A DNA stretch of 64,000 nt from Serinus canaria (Eukaryota > Chordata > Aves > Passeriformes > Fringillidae), in the NCBI RefSeq assembly GCF_022539315.1, contig NC_066338.1:4526001-4590000 (forward strand). The letters run 5' to 3'. Within the stretch, counting starts at the first letter, position 1. Each line of letters opens with the position of its first letter. The notes under the pieces are model-generated. The model did not search any database, was not told where the DNA came from, and was given only the letters and a program-made list of their open reading frames with translations. Both the position numbers and the translations under genes were made by a program. Below, piece by piece: positions 10,190-22,400 of the stretch.

Positions 10190-12221
10190 CTGGGAAAACG
10201 GGAGAAAAACCCCAACATCAGCAACAAACCTGCCCCAAACCTGCCCCAAGCAGGCCCCAAATCTGCCCCAAGTCACTCTGGATACACACCAAACAATCTG
10301 CCCCAAATCCCACCAAAATCCTCCATGGTTTGACCCAGGGCTGTCTCATCATTTTTAAGGATTTTTCAGAGTTCCAAGAAATGATCTCTCAGCTCTGTGG
10401 GAAGCCTCCTCTAAACTGATGGTGTTGTGACATCTCCTCCAAGGAATCAGATGCAGCCCCAATTATTATTACAGAACCACTCCAACAGTTTGCTGGGTTT
10501 AAAGCATCTCTGTGCTGAGGGAATTTTGGAGGAGACAGCTCTTGGATGGTTCATTAGTCTGTCACCCCCAGACCTTCACACCTAAGGGCCATTCTCAAGA
10601 GCCTTGTTTTAAATTACCTTTAGGGAATTCTCTCCCACTTAGAGCTTGGGTGGTGGCCAGGCCTCAGCTCTGCCTGGATGGGAATTTGCCAACAGAGCCA
10701 GATGTCTTCTGAATCAAAACTAGATTTGAGTTGCTTGGACTTAGCAATCTGACCCTCTAGCCATGACAATTGAACTATTTTTAAAGGGAGCTAGGGAATT
10801 ATTATCTGGAAATAATGATCCAAGTCCCCCTGAATGGAGGTTTGTCAGCTGTTTGCAGACTCTGGGATGATGGTACATTATTGCAGAGATTGCTATTTAC
10901 CTAATTCCACCTATGCTGTTAGTTTTGTCTGCTATTTGAAATATTCCTGATTGTTGTATCCAAATTATTCCTAATTGCTGTAAGTTTCTTGTCCACTGCA
11001 TGAATTATTTTACTGTGATGTTGCTTCATACTCATAACAAAAGACATGCATCTCATTCTTAAAAAACAAAAAAGAAGAGGAATGGGCGCCTTAAGAACGT
11101 TCAAATAATGCAATATGTACATGAGAAATTTGGACAACTAATCATTCTGAATGATGCAATATTTACATGAGAAATTTGGAAAAAAGATCATCCCATCTAA
11201 ATCCCAACTGAGTGCACCACAGTGAAGCCCAATTGATTCATTACCCTCAGGAGAAGATGTGCCTGTGTTTTATCATCAGCAGCTCAAAGCTGTCACCTGT
11301 TCATTCCATCAGACACTGATCAGCTCTGAAAAAATGAGGCCCAGGGCAAAGAGAAAGAACCTCATCACCTTGCAGCCTTTGTGGCCAGAGCAGGAGCAGG
11401 AGGAGGACTGCCAAGACATGGCTGGGTCGGGAAACTGACAGAGGCACTTTGCCAACAAAAGCCTCATGGCACCCTCATGGTACAGTGCTCCTACTGACCT
11501 TCTCCAGTTATTCCCTGTTCCAGCTCCCAGGAGGACATTCAGGGATGGCAAAGATCAACATTTCCAGCTAATAGACTTTCTCACACTCCTCAACTAATTG
11601 GAAACAATGGTCATTTCTTTCCATTTCCCCAAGAGACATTGGACATTATTCCTTTGTTTTCTCATGCTGCAAAACCCTGTGTCAATGACTTGATAGAATT
11701 TGGTAAGTTTTGTTGATTGTAATTGCTCTTTTATCTACCTTATCCCATATCTAATAGATAACCAGTGATAACCTTGATGAGATAATACCCTCACAAGAGT
11801 GAGCAGTTTCAACATCAGAACATGGGAGCCTTTTTTAAATGAACAAAGGGGGACATGCCATAGACAGGTAGAATAATGATAAAAGAAAGGCCTTATGAAA
11901 TCAGGCCTTGCTCTGCTCTATTAATAGCTGGCCTGTCATCTCCTCTGAGTGCAGCTGAGCAGTTACAAGTTCCCATGTGAAGCGATTTTGAGAATGAGAA
12001 TTTGTGAACAATCTGTTCTGAGGGTGAGAAACAAATGCACCTGCAACAACAAGGGATTTGTGCCATGAGAATCAGTGAGGAGAACAGGTAAACAATACAA
12101 TAGAGAGATCTGATGCACAAGTAAAGTCTATTTCATTAACCAATAATAGAATAACTGCTAAAAAACCTATTAACTAACTAAACTTGCAATTGAGGTCTGT
12201 CAAACTATGTAAAATAAGTCG
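10190..12221. other. No gene recognised
   Basis: After a short C-rich patch to about 10340 the sequence is ordinary mid-GC, non-repetitive DNA. I found no conserved frame, RNA gene or clear repeat family. Open frames here are short and lack splice context. Confidence 0.4.
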
Positions 12222-12659
12222 TCAGGATAAAGAATAAGGAGTTGTTCGCCATCCCAGCTGGGTCCTTGGGGATTTCAGTTCCCGCCCTTCTTTTGGGCTT
12301 TGCTTCCCCCGTTGTTGGGGTTTTGGCTCCTTCTTTTCTGGTGCTTTGCTTTCGTTCCCTAGTAATTTGGTTTTCTTCCTCTCTGATTCTTTGGTGTCAT
12401 TCTTTTCTGGGGCCTTGGTGTTCTTCTTCTCTGTGGCTTTCTTTTCCTTCTTCTCAGGAGATCTGGTTTCCTTTTTTGCTATTTTGGTTTCATTCTTCTC
12501 TGGTAGTTGTCTTTTCCCATTCTCTGCTTTTGGATGTTGCTTCCCCACACAGACTCCTTCTTTCCCTTCTTTCACCTCTCTTCCTCCTTCAGCCTCTCTT
12601 CCTCCTCTAACGCTTTTGCATCCTCATGAAGCTCTTTAGCTGGCTGCTTCAGCTCCCTT
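12222..12659 (-). CDS. Lys/Glu/Pro-rich candidate exon, unrecognised
   Basis: On the minus strand a good acceptor (TTTTCTGTTTTGTCTGCAG) sits just above 12659. The first frame after it reads a charged helix (ELKQPAKELHEDAKALEEEE) and stops after about 30 codons. From about 12575 a neighbouring frame stays open for 117 codons with repeated PEKKE/TEKK/APEK units to a stop at 12222. The two parts are one frame apart, so this may be one exon with an indel or two unrelated open stretches. Low-complexity K/E/P repeats occur in many unrelated proteins, and I do not assign a family. No other exons were identified nearby. Confidence 0.3.
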
Positions 12660-13075
12660 CTGCAGACAAAACAGAAAACATGGCTGAGAGTCCCCACCAG
12701 AAACTTGGGCTCACCAGTCCTGGCTGGCCCTGCACTTCATTCCTTGACCCTGAGGCCATTTCCGTGAATTCTCCTCAACCCACAGAGGTTGGGAACATCC
12801 CAAGTGAGGGCATTGGTGGAAGGGGACCTCCAGGAGCAGCCAAACCTGAGCTTTGCCATCATCAGCTCTTGACTGTGCAAGCTCCCTCTCAAGGCACAGC
12901 CAGAGCCCCCCAGCCCAGTGCCAAAGGCTGATCCACCAGCTCTCTGTGCTGGTGCTGAAAACGCCCTTTGTCTCTGGGCTTCCCAGGTTAGAGCAGAGCA
13001 CAGATTGCTCACATCTGCTTCTCTCTCCTACCATTCTTACCCAGCTCATTCTGCCCCTTCTCCCTGGGCACAGCT

Positions 13076-13722
13076 GAAGCATGATTTTAAAGGGTTAAGA
13101 TTTCAGCTGAGGGTTGGAAGCAATTCCCATGGATCAGGATGTAAGGTGGATAGGCAGACCACAGGTTAATGATTATGAGATGCTTAAGCTGGAGCTGATT
13201 GTTATATTGTTTACCATTAGGAGCTTCTTTCTAGAAGGAAGGGGAGTAAGTGAACTGTTAGAAGAACAAATTGAAACCAGTAGAACAATGGTTTAGCACC
13301 TGGGCTTGATGTCAATCAATCACTAAGCAGGGGACCTTGGATTGTGCCAGAGGGTCACAGAGACCTGATGAAGACATTCCTGACTTCATCCCTTAAGACC
13401 ACGGACCCAATTTCAGACCACCGACCCAATTCAAGAGAAGAATTGCACAGGTGTGAAGGACCAATGACCTCATTTGAATGCAGAGCAGGGATGGGAGGTG
13501 CTGGGGCTGTGCAGGTGTATTGTATGTAAGGTCTTGGGAAATAAAGAGAGGGCAGAGAACCTTGGGCAGCGTGGTCACGCCTTTCAGGGACGGCTCTGGT
13601 GCCGCCCGCCGGTGTTAATGAACACACCATGTCTGACTTTAATTAGTTAGAGAGTCTCTGCCCCTCATTGTGGAGTCCGGCTGTTTGTCTCTGTCCCACA
13701 CACGCTTAGGCACTTTTTCTTC
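13076..13722 (+). mobile_element. Possible LTR ending at the assembly gap
   Basis: The segment starts TGAAGCATG and carries GGAAATAAAGAGAGG (AATAAA) near 13540. A C/T-rich tail follows, including TCTGTCCCACA, before the N run. The layout resembles U3-R-U5 of an avian ERV, but both ends are uncertain and no partner is visible. Confidence 0.35.
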
Positions 13723-14222
13723 NNNNNNNNNNNNNNNNNNNNNNNNNNNNNNNNNNNNNNNNNNNNNNNNNNNNNNNNNNNNNNNNNNNNNNNNNNNNNN
13801 NNNNNNNNNNNNNNNNNNNNNNNNNNNNNNNNNNNNNNNNNNNNNNNNNNNNNNNNNNNNNNNNNNNNNNNNNNNNNNNNNNNNNNNNNNNNNNNNNNNN
13901 NNNNNNNNNNNNNNNNNNNNNNNNNNNNNNNNNNNNNNNNNNNNNNNNNNNNNNNNNNNNNNNNNNNNNNNNNNNNNNNNNNNNNNNNNNNNNNNNNNNN
14001 NNNNNNNNNNNNNNNNNNNNNNNNNNNNNNNNNNNNNNNNNNNNNNNNNNNNNNNNNNNNNNNNNNNNNNNNNNNNNNNNNNNNNNNNNNNNNNNNNNNN
14101 NNNNNNNNNNNNNNNNNNNNNNNNNNNNNNNNNNNNNNNNNNNNNNNNNNNNNNNNNNNNNNNNNNNNNNNNNNNNNNNNNNNNNNNNNNNNNNNNNNNN
14201 NNNNNNNNNNNNNNNNNNNNNN
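13723..14222. other. Assembly gap (500 N)
   Basis: Exactly 500 N bases, a conventional placeholder. The true length is unknown, and open frames drawn through it are meaningless. Confidence 0.99.
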
Positions 14223-14595
14223 TAGCCATGCTAATAAAACCACATGAGCATTTAATCCAAATGATCTCATCCCCTCTGCATGGTGGAGCAGAGGCTTGAG
14301 ATCAGAGGAGCAATCTTGGCCTGGGATGAGTTCTTTCTGTCTCTGTGAAATTTGCCTATCAAGTCACCAGCCTCTGAAAAATCCCATTTTACAGACATTT
14401 ACTAGAAACATGTGGATTTTGGTAGCTGCAGTCTCTGAAAATGCCCTGGGCACTGAACCTTCTCCAGAAATACAGCCTCGGAGTGAGCTGCTGCTGTTAT
14501 CACTGCTTTCCTCTGCAGTTGTTTTCCTGCAGGGATTGGGACTGCAGGGACCATGACCCACCTTGGCTGTTCCTGCTGTCACCAGTTCTGGACTG

Positions 14596-15276
14596 TGAAA
14601 TAAGTAGGGCAGGAGATGTTTCTCCCTTTTTGATGCCTTTATTAAAAGTGATCAGGTCAAGGTTGGGAGGCCTGACAGATCCACAGATTTGCCATTGCAG
14701 CTCCCTGGAATGAAACAGAGGAGGAAGCCAATGCAGCTTTATCCAGCAGGGTAACCCTGGAAGCGCAGGCTGATGAGAGCAGGCAGGCATATACACCCAC
14801 AGGCTGCCAAATTTGAGTTGGCAGTCTCGGCTCCAGCCTCCAACGACATCTACTAAAATTGTGGTGTGGGGCCATTAAGGTTTTCAGAGTCTCTGCTGGC
14901 TTCTCACCTCACCCCTGATGTCTAGAGACCACTTTGATCTCTGAATTCCATATTGGCTCACTGGTTTAGGGGTTTGTTAATTGCGTTTGGAATAGGGGCT
15001 TGCTCCATTGCATTTTGGCTCTAAACTTATCTGCATATCAACTCCTGGTTCCCTCCCCTCCACTGTCTGGGGGGATGCCATCCTCCCACCTGGCCCCAAG
15101 CAGGGTGATGCTGATACAATAGAGTGAATTCTCAACCATAGATGGCGAACGACCCGATACTTAACCGGTGATTACAACAAGCAGCTAACAAAAGCACTCC
15201 TCGCCAGAACTGGTTAAACTTGTAACTCTACAACTTATGGGAAAAAAAATGGGTAACCCTTTTTTTGTTCATAACA
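14596..15276 (-). mobile_element. Solo LTR, family shared with 47512-48199
   Basis: On the minus strand it starts TGTTATGAAC and ends TTATTTCA, about 681 bp, with TTAATAAAGGCATCA near the 3' end as polyadenylation signal. A diverged copy of the same length and orientation lies at 47512-48199. Each is followed immediately on the right by a minisatellite. No target duplication was found. Confidence 0.55.
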
Positions 15277-15700
15277 CTCAGGATTTGGGATTTGGGGGTT
15301 TTTGACCCCAGACTTTGGGAACGGGGGTGTTGGACACCCCAAAAGTTTCAAACCCCAGGATTTGGGGTCGAGGGCAGTTGACCCCAGGATTTGGAGCATT
15401 TTACCCCAATGTTTGCCCCCCTCCCCGCATTTGAGGTCAGGGTTGAGATCGGAGCCATTCCCTGGAAACAGCGGCGGGGTCGGGATTGGGAACAGGAACG
15501 GGGAGAGAGTCTGATGCAGTCCCGGACCCCAATCCCAGGGAGAGACCCCGCCCCACTCCCGGGATGGACCCATCCCCACAATCCCGGACCCCTCCCCAGT
15601 CCCGGCCCCTCCCCAGCCGCTGAACGGACCCTCCCTCAATCCCAGCCCGCCCCAATCCGGACCGGAGCAATCCCCAGAGCCTCCCCCATTCCTGGCCCGG
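15277..15700. repeat. Edge of block C: truncated CCCCAAATCC minisatellite and GC-rich flank
   Basis: This is the inverted counterpart of about 7430-7720. The minisatellite is cut short by the LTR at 15276, so the block C duplication ends at or was trimmed by that element. Confidence 0.65.
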
Positions 15701-15888
15701 ACCCTTCAATCCCTTCTTGGGGCGGCTCCTGCCGCTTCCAGCCCATTCCTGGGGGCCCCGGGGACCCTGCCCAATTTGGGGGTGTTGGGGTGGCCCCAGG
15801 GCCGCCCCGAGGGGGGATCGAAAGCCCCAAACCCGGGGGGCTCCTGGGGGTGCCCAGTTCCTCCTGTCCCCACCCCAAAACAGATCCT

Positions 15889-15923
15889 GGCCAATCAGAT
15901 CGCGGGGCACTGATGACTCATCA
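15889..15923. promoter_or_regulatory. X2/Y-box-like elements (copy C)
   Basis: GGCCAATCAG at 15889-15898 and TGATGACTCATCA at 15911-15923 are the inverted counterparts of those at 7135-7169. They lie 51-85 bases upstream of the plus-strand leader ATG at 15974. Confidence 0.45.
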
Positions 15924-15973
15924 GTGTCCAGGAGCAGAATTTGGGGAGGGGGGAGGTGACCCCGGGGATAGGG

Positions 15974-16060
15974 ATGGGGCGTGCGGGAGCAGCTGGGGCC
16001 GTACTGGTGGCACTGGTGGTGCTGGGAGCGCCCCCGGCCGCGGGGGGAGCGGGGGGCGCG
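15974..16060 (+). pseudogene. Orphan MHC class II beta exon 1, copy C
   Basis: ATG 15974 opens the same 29-codon hydrophobic leader as at 6998-7084, ending at a GTGAGA donor at 16061. The visible leader, the donor and the upstream CCAAT-type box are all kept between the two copies. To the right come intron-like GC-rich sequence, the ACTGGGATC array (16310-16450) and inverted ZNF flank, with no peptide-binding exon. It was therefore duplicated along with the ZNF unit as a fragment. Either the exon 1 became orphaned before the A/C duplication, or both copies lost the rest. The same caution on family applies as for the A copy. Confidence 0.6.
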
Positions 16061-16309
16061 GTGAGAAGGGGGGCGGGGACCCAAATTCAACCAAAGGGGG
16101 GTCGGGAGCCCCAAAGGGAGCAGGAGGGGCCTGGAACCCCCAAAACCAAGCACGGGGGAGGAGATTGGGGAATGATGGGGAAGTGGCGGGAGAGCGGGGG
16201 AAAAGAGGGGGATGGGACCCCCAAACAGGATCAAGCCAACTCAATGTGGCCACCATTGCACGTGGATGGTAGCCAAAGGCAGCCAATGGTAGCCAAAGCT
16301 TTTTCCCAG

Positions 16310-16450
16310 TCCGTGTGATCCCAGTCTGGGCAATCCCAGTCCAGTTTATCCCAGTCTGGGTGGTCCTGATCCATACGGTCCCACTCTGTGCAGTCCCAAC
16401 CCACAGGATCCCAGTCCATAGTTGATCCCAGTCCATATTTGATCCCAGTG
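16310..16450. repeat. GATCCCAGTCTGG array (block C)
   Basis: This is the inverted and somewhat shorter counterpart of the array at 6585-6790, with units such as ATCCCAGTCTGGGCA. Confidence 0.8.
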
Positions 16451-16539
16451 TGGTCCTGTGCACACTCCCAGGGGCTGGAATTCCAGTTCCCATCCAGGAA
16501 AAAATGTTCTGGTCCTTGAACTTCCTTCCCATCCTCTCA

Positions 16540-17993
16540 ACAAATACTAGTAAAATTATAAATCAATAAATTGGAATTAAAATGAAATAAATAGTTTAAA
16601 AAATGAAATATAAAAATTTCAACTCTTCCTTACAATACTCCAAAAACGATTAAAGCCAATACAACAATAACTATTACTATAACATTACAAATACATATAA
16701 ACAAACAAATTATATACCAAGAAATAACTTTTGAAAGTTTTAACTCCATGACTAATATACTTGAGATAAAAAATATCTAAAAAACTAAGATGCAATCTAA
16801 CACACCTTAGTAAAACAATTCATATTACAAATATACTAAACACAAAACCAAGCACCACTATAATTTCTCACACATTTTAACCAAACAATTAAAACTTTAA
16901 TAACACCTTAAGTACTCTTTAAAAAAATTAAAATTACTTTTAAAAAATTTAATTGGGGGTGGGTTGTTTCATTTGGATATTGGTTTTTGGATTGTTTGGG
17001 TTAGATGACTTAAAAAATTGGATTTTTATAGGAATTGAATCAGCTGAGAAGGCGGCACTCTGCAAACAGAACTGACTGAAAATGAACAGGACAGAAATCA
17101 GTAACTCTGAAAATTTTATTTGCTATCAAATACATCCCACCCACCCAGCCCCACACAATCCCCATCCCACTACTCCAAATTGGGATCCCACTTCTCCCAA
17201 TTCCTTCCCAAACCCAACTCACCCTGGCAGCTGTGGAATGGAGTGAGTTTGGCCTGGGATTGAGTGGTTTTTGACGAGGGAACAAGAAATTGGAGCTGCT
17301 ATGGTGCCTTTATAGGTTAAAATTCAGTTGCTTTCAGTGGGATTTGAGTGGATTTGAGGTGACAGATCGATCCCTCTTGGCTTTTGGAGTGCAAAGAGAT
17401 GGAGAGCACTGCCCAAAATCCTCCCAGAACCCACAAATCCTCCACAATTGTTGCAGATGAGTTCATGGCTCCAGGGAGGCTGCAGCTGACGGTGCCAGGA
17501 ACAAATGAGACGGGTCTTGGTTTCAGAGAGCTCCAGAATTGATTTCTGACCCCCGAAAGACAGGGCAAAGTCAGGGCCTGGGGTTTTTATAGGGTATCCC
17601 AGGGGTGGAGTTGGGGTTTGGGTCAGGGGAGGAGTTCTTAGCAACACAAGAGGGGTGAGATCAAATTCCTGCCTCTTCGTAACGGGCACTCCACAGAGAA
17701 TGTGTCCCCAAATTCTAAATTCCCCCTCAAACACCTGAGAAATGGTGGGACTTTAGACATCTTTATTCAACTTCATTCATTTAACCCAGTTTTGGGAGTT
17801 TTTAAGGGATGTTGATGAGGCACAAGAAAATTAATGCCAGACCAAAAGGAGAAGCAGCCAGGTGTGTTCCCAGCATGGATCACAGGGAATGTGGGTGACC
17901 AGGGCTGTGCCCAATGTGGCTTCTCCAGTGGGGGATGGAGCTGGAGCAGCGCACGAAGCTCTTCCCGCACTCGGGGCCCTCGCAGGGCTTCCC
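16540..17993 (-). other. 3' flank of zinc-finger gene C, AT-rich part first
   Basis: Inverted copy of 5042-6540. It holds the AT-rich stretch (16540-17040), the polyadenylation-signal region and the finger-like remnant just after the stop codon. No separate gene is seen. Confidence 0.6.
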
Positions 17994-18753
17994 TTACCGG
18001 TGCCTCTGTTGGTGTTGAGTGAAACTAGCTCTGCTGGAGAAGCTCTTCCCACACTGGGGACACTCGTAGGGCCTCTCCCCGGTGTGGCTGCGCCGGTGGA
18101 TGATGAGGGTGGAGTTCTGCTTGAATCCCTTCCCGCAGTCAGAGCAGCAGAAGGGCCTCTCCTCTGTGTGAGTCCGATAGTGCTGGAGGAGACAGGAGCT
18201 GGTCTGAAACCTCTTCCTGCATTTATCACACTCGTAGGGCCTCTCCCCAGTGTGGATGCGCTGGTGGTAGGTCAGGGTGGAATGCTGGCTGAAACTCTTC
18301 CCACACTCCCCACACTCATAGGGCTGTTCCCCAGTGTGGGTCCTCTGGTGCCTGATCAGGTTGGAGCTCAGGCTGAAGCTCTTCCCACATTCCCCACACT
18401 GATAAGCCCGTTCCCCAGTGTGGGTCCTCTGGTGCCTGATTAGGTGGGAGCTCGAGCTGAAGCTCCTCTCACATTCCCCACACCCGTGGGGCCTCTCCCC
18501 ATTGTGGATTTTTTGGTGCAACACAAGATGGTCATTTCGCCTGAAGCCCTGCCTGCAGTCGGGGCAGCGAAAGGGCCTCTCCTCTGTGTGCGTGCGCTGG
18601 TGCAGGAGGAGATTGGAGCTGGTCTGAAACCTCTTCCTGCACTGATCACACTCGTACGGCCGTTCCCCAGTGTGGGTCCTCTGGTGCCTGATCAGCTCAG
18701 AGTTCCACCTGAAGCTCTTCCCACACTCCCCACATGTGTGGGGCTTCTCCCCA
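17994..18753 (-). pseudogene. C2H2 zinc-finger gene, copy C, 5' half missing
   Basis: Leftward from 18753 one frame is open to TAA at 17994-17996. It encodes nine C2H2 fingers with TGE(R/Q)PY-type linkers, all with C-x2-C...H-x3-H as far as I can read. There is no start codon at the proper place: the frame begins at the linker Gly-Glu-Lys-Pro-His of the first finger and is cut there by the ERV-L 3' LTR. The upstream acidic linker, the MPQDTEA exon and the GC-rich promoter present in A and B are absent on the far side of the ERV-L, where retroviral env is found instead. This is the best kept finger array of the three copies but has no 5' end. Confidence 0.85.
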
Positions 18754-19320
18754 TGTCCTGGTTTAGGACAAATTAGGGGAAATCTCCGAAAGGGAGTCCC
18801 CTAAAACAAACCTCCAACCACCCCTCCCCCAATACCGGGTTCGGGAAGGAATTCCTCGGAGGAGCAAAGTGGAAAATAAAACCTATTTAATAACAAGTAA
18901 CAAAGGAACACTCCCCAACACAAGAAAAGAAAAAGAAACCAGGCAGTGTTGTGGAGGGTGCTGATCTTCTTCTCGCAGACTCCGGGGGGTCCTGGACGTC
19001 CCAGGTCAGGTCCGGAGCCGGTACGGTATCTTCAGGGGAGGGTAAGAAAGAGGGAAAGGGAAGGAAAAAAAAAAAAAAAAAAAAAAAAAGAAGAGCGCAA
19101 AAGAAAGCAAGCCAGCCAAGCTAAGCAGCAGCAGCAAGCAAAAGCAAAAGCAGCCAGCAAGCTAAGCAGCAGCAGCAGCCAGCCAAAAGCAAAAACCGAG
19201 GTGCCCGGTCACCCTCACCCCCCCCCCCCCCCCGCCCCGCCGCAGCAAGACGGCCGGGGGGGGGGAAGAAAGGCCAGACACAACACACGATATTGGGATA
19301 AAGGCTGTCACCCCACGACA
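18754..19320 (-). mobile_element. 3' LTR of the ERV-L
   Basis: On the minus strand it runs from TGTCGTGGGG to CTAAACCAGGACA, 567 bp. Long A and G homopolymers and AGCAAAAGC/AGCAGC tracts lie inside. It cuts the first visible finger linker of zinc-finger copy C. The solo LTR at 44632-45281 has the same 3' end (TAAACCAGGACA) and belongs to a related family. Confidence 0.85.
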
Positions 19321-19485
19321 CTCCACCCCTTATCCCATATCGTGAACATACAATGAAAACTTTCATTTCACTTACTCACACCTTTAACACTTACGCATTC
19401 CTCTCATCTTACTTGCTCACACCTTTGACACTTACAGTTTCCTTCTGTCTCACATTCAACAAACAATGACATTCATATACGAGTC

Positions 19486-22400
19486 TCATCCTACAATCAG
19501 GTCTCCCTGAGGTACACACCGTGTTGTTCCATCTTTCTGCATTATCCACCATGTATAACCTGGTCCTTGAGCAAAGACAATCCCACGGATGGGTTTGTCT
19601 GTACTCGAGGCAGGGTTGATCCATACTGTCTTTCCCAACAAACCTCTGACATGGGCCACTGGGGCTTTATCTCCATCTACTATATTAAGGAGCTCAGACT
19701 GCGCAGGACCCGCTCGGTTGGTGGAACCTCTAGTGTTAACTAACCAGGTAGCCTTTGCCAAATGCTGCTCCCAGTTTTTTAAAGACCCCCCACCCAATGC
19801 TTTTAAGGTGGTTTTTAACAATCCATTGTACCTTTCCACTTTCCCTGCAGCTGGTGCATGATAGGGGATATGGTACACCCACTCGATGCCATGTTCCCTA
19901 GCCCAAGTATTAATAAGATTGTTTTTAAAATGAGTTCCATTATCCGACTCAATTCTCTCGGGAGTACCGTGCCTCCAAAGGACCTGCTTTTCAAGGCCCA
20001 AGATAGTGTTACGGGCTGTAGCATGGGACACAGGGTAGGTTTCCAACCATCCCGTGGTGGCTTCTACCATGGTTAGTACATAGCGCTTGCCTTGGCGGGT
20101 TTGAGGCAGTGTGATGTAATCAATCTGCCAGGCCTCCCCGTACTTGTACTTAGACCACCGCCCCCCATACCAGAGGGGCTTCACCCGCTTGGCCTGCTTA
20201 ATGGCAGCGCACGTCTCACAGTCACGAATAACCTGAGAGATACTGTCCATGGTTAGATCCACCCCTCGGTCTCGTGCCCACTTATAGGTGGCATCTCTAC
20301 CCTGGTGACCTGAGGCATCATGGGCCCATCGTGCTAAGAATAACTCTCCCTTATGCTCCCAGTCAAGGTCTATCTTCAACTCCCCTATCTTTGCAGCCTG
20401 ATGTACTTGCTGGTTGTTTTGCTGCTCTTCATTAGCCCTACTCCTGGGGACATGGGCGTCTACATGGCGAACCTTCACAGGTAACTTCTCTAACCGAGTA
20501 GCGATATCTTTCCACTCTTCTGCAGCCCAAATTGGTTTTCCTCGGCACTGCCAGTTCGCCTCTTTCCATCTCTTCAGCCATCCCCATAGAGCGTTGGCTA
20601 CCATCCAAGAATCGGTATACAAATAGAGCCTTGGCCACCTCTCTCTCTCTGCAATACCTAGGGCCAGTTGAATAGCTTTGATTTCGGCGAATTGACTAGA
20701 TTCACCCTCTCCTTCAGTAGCCTCTGCGACCCGTCGAGTGGGACTCCATACAGCTGCCTTCCACCTCCGTTTCATCCCTATGACGCGACAAGAACCATCG
20801 GTGAATAGAGCGTAACGTGTTTCTTCTGCTGGCAACTGATTGTATGGCGGGGCTTCCTCAACCCGGGTCACTGGCTCTTGCTCCTCATCTGCGACACTGA
20901 AGCTTTCACCTTCGGGCCAATTTGTAATTATTTCCAGGATCCCAGGGCGATTTAACTTCCCAATTCGAGCGCGCTGCGTAATGAGGGCAGTCCACTTACT
21001 CCAAGTAGCATTGGTGGCATGGTGGGTAGAGGGAACCTTTCCTCTGAACATCCATCCCAGCACCGGTAGTCGGGGTGCCAGAAGGAGTTGTGCCTCTGTA
21101 CCAACCACCTCCGAAGCGGCTTGGACTCCTTCATAGGCAGCCAAGATTTCCTTTTCTGTCGGAGTATAGTTATCTTCAGACCCCCTGTAGCTCCGACTCC
21201 AAAATCCCAATGGTCGGCCTCGGGTCTCGCCAGGCAGCTTTTGCCAAAGGCTCCAGGACAGGCCATGGCTCCCGGCTGCAGAGTAGAGTACGTTCTTCAC
21301 ATCTGGTCCCGTCCTGACTGGGCCAAGGGCTACAGCATGAGCGATCTCCTGCTTGATCTGGACGAAAGCTTGCTGTTGCTCAGGGCCCCAATGGAAGTCG
21401 TTCTTCTTGCGGGTAACCAGATAAAGGGGTCTCACAATCTGACTATATTCAGGGATGTGCATCCTCCAGAAACCTATAGCGCCTAAGAAAGCTTGTGTTT
21501 CCTTCTTATCAGTTGGTGGGGACATAGCAGTGATTTTGTTAATAACATCCGTAGGAATCTGACGCCGTCCGTCTTGCCACTTCACCCCCAAGAACTGGAT
21601 TTCTCGGGCAGGTCCCTTGACTTTGCTCTTCTTAATGGCAAATCCGGCTTTCAGGAGAATGTGAATGATCTTCTCTCCTTTCTTGAACACTTCTATTGCC
21701 GTGTTCCCCCAAACAATGATATCATCAATATATTGTAAATGTTCTGGAGCCTCACCCTCTTCTAGTGCAGCCTGGATCAGTCCATGACAGATGGTAGGAC
21801 TGTGCTTCCACCCCTGGGGCAATCGGTTCCAGGTGTACTGCACTCCCCTCCATGTAAAAGCAAACTGAGGCCTGCATTCTGCTGCCAGAGGAATGGAGAA
21901 AAACGCGTTAGCAATATCGATGGTCGCGTACCACTTTGCTGCCTTGGACTCCAGCTCGTACTGCAGTTCCAGTATGTCCGGTACAGCCGCACTCAGTGGT
22001 GGAGTCACTTCATTCAAGGCACGATAGTCCACAGTCAATCTCCATTCTCCATCAGATTTTCGCACAGGCCAGATAGGGCTGTTAAAGGGTGAGTGGGTTT
22101 TACTGACCACCCCTTGGCTCTCCAGCTCTCGGATCATTTTGTGGATGGGAATCACGGCATCTCGATTCGTCCGGTATTGCCTGCGGTGCACTGTTGAGGT
22201 GGCAATTGGCACTCGTTGCTCCTCTACCTTCAAGAGTCCTACGGCAGATGGGTTCTCTGATAGACCAGACAAGGTATTCAATTGTTTAATACCCTCCATC
22301 TCCACTGCAGCTATTCCAAAAGCCCACCTGAATCCCTTAGGATCTTTGTAATAGCCATTCCGGAGGAAGTCTATGCCCAAAATGCACAGAGCCTCTGGAC

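Noticed and set aside
13639..14299. Open frames of about 200 codons through X residues
   Set aside because: They cross the N gap and carry no information.
15391..16272. 293-codon plus-strand open frame in block C
   Set aside because: Gly/Pro-rich composition artefact crossing promoter, leader exon and intron; its block A counterpart (opposite strand) is split among several frames.
18946..19356. 136-codon plus-strand frame rich in Lys, Gln and Ala
   Set aside because: Lies inside the ERV-L LTR and follows its A and AGC-repeat tracts.
20840..21486. Plus-strand open frames opposite ERV-L pol
   Set aside because: Shadows of the intact pol frame on the other strand.
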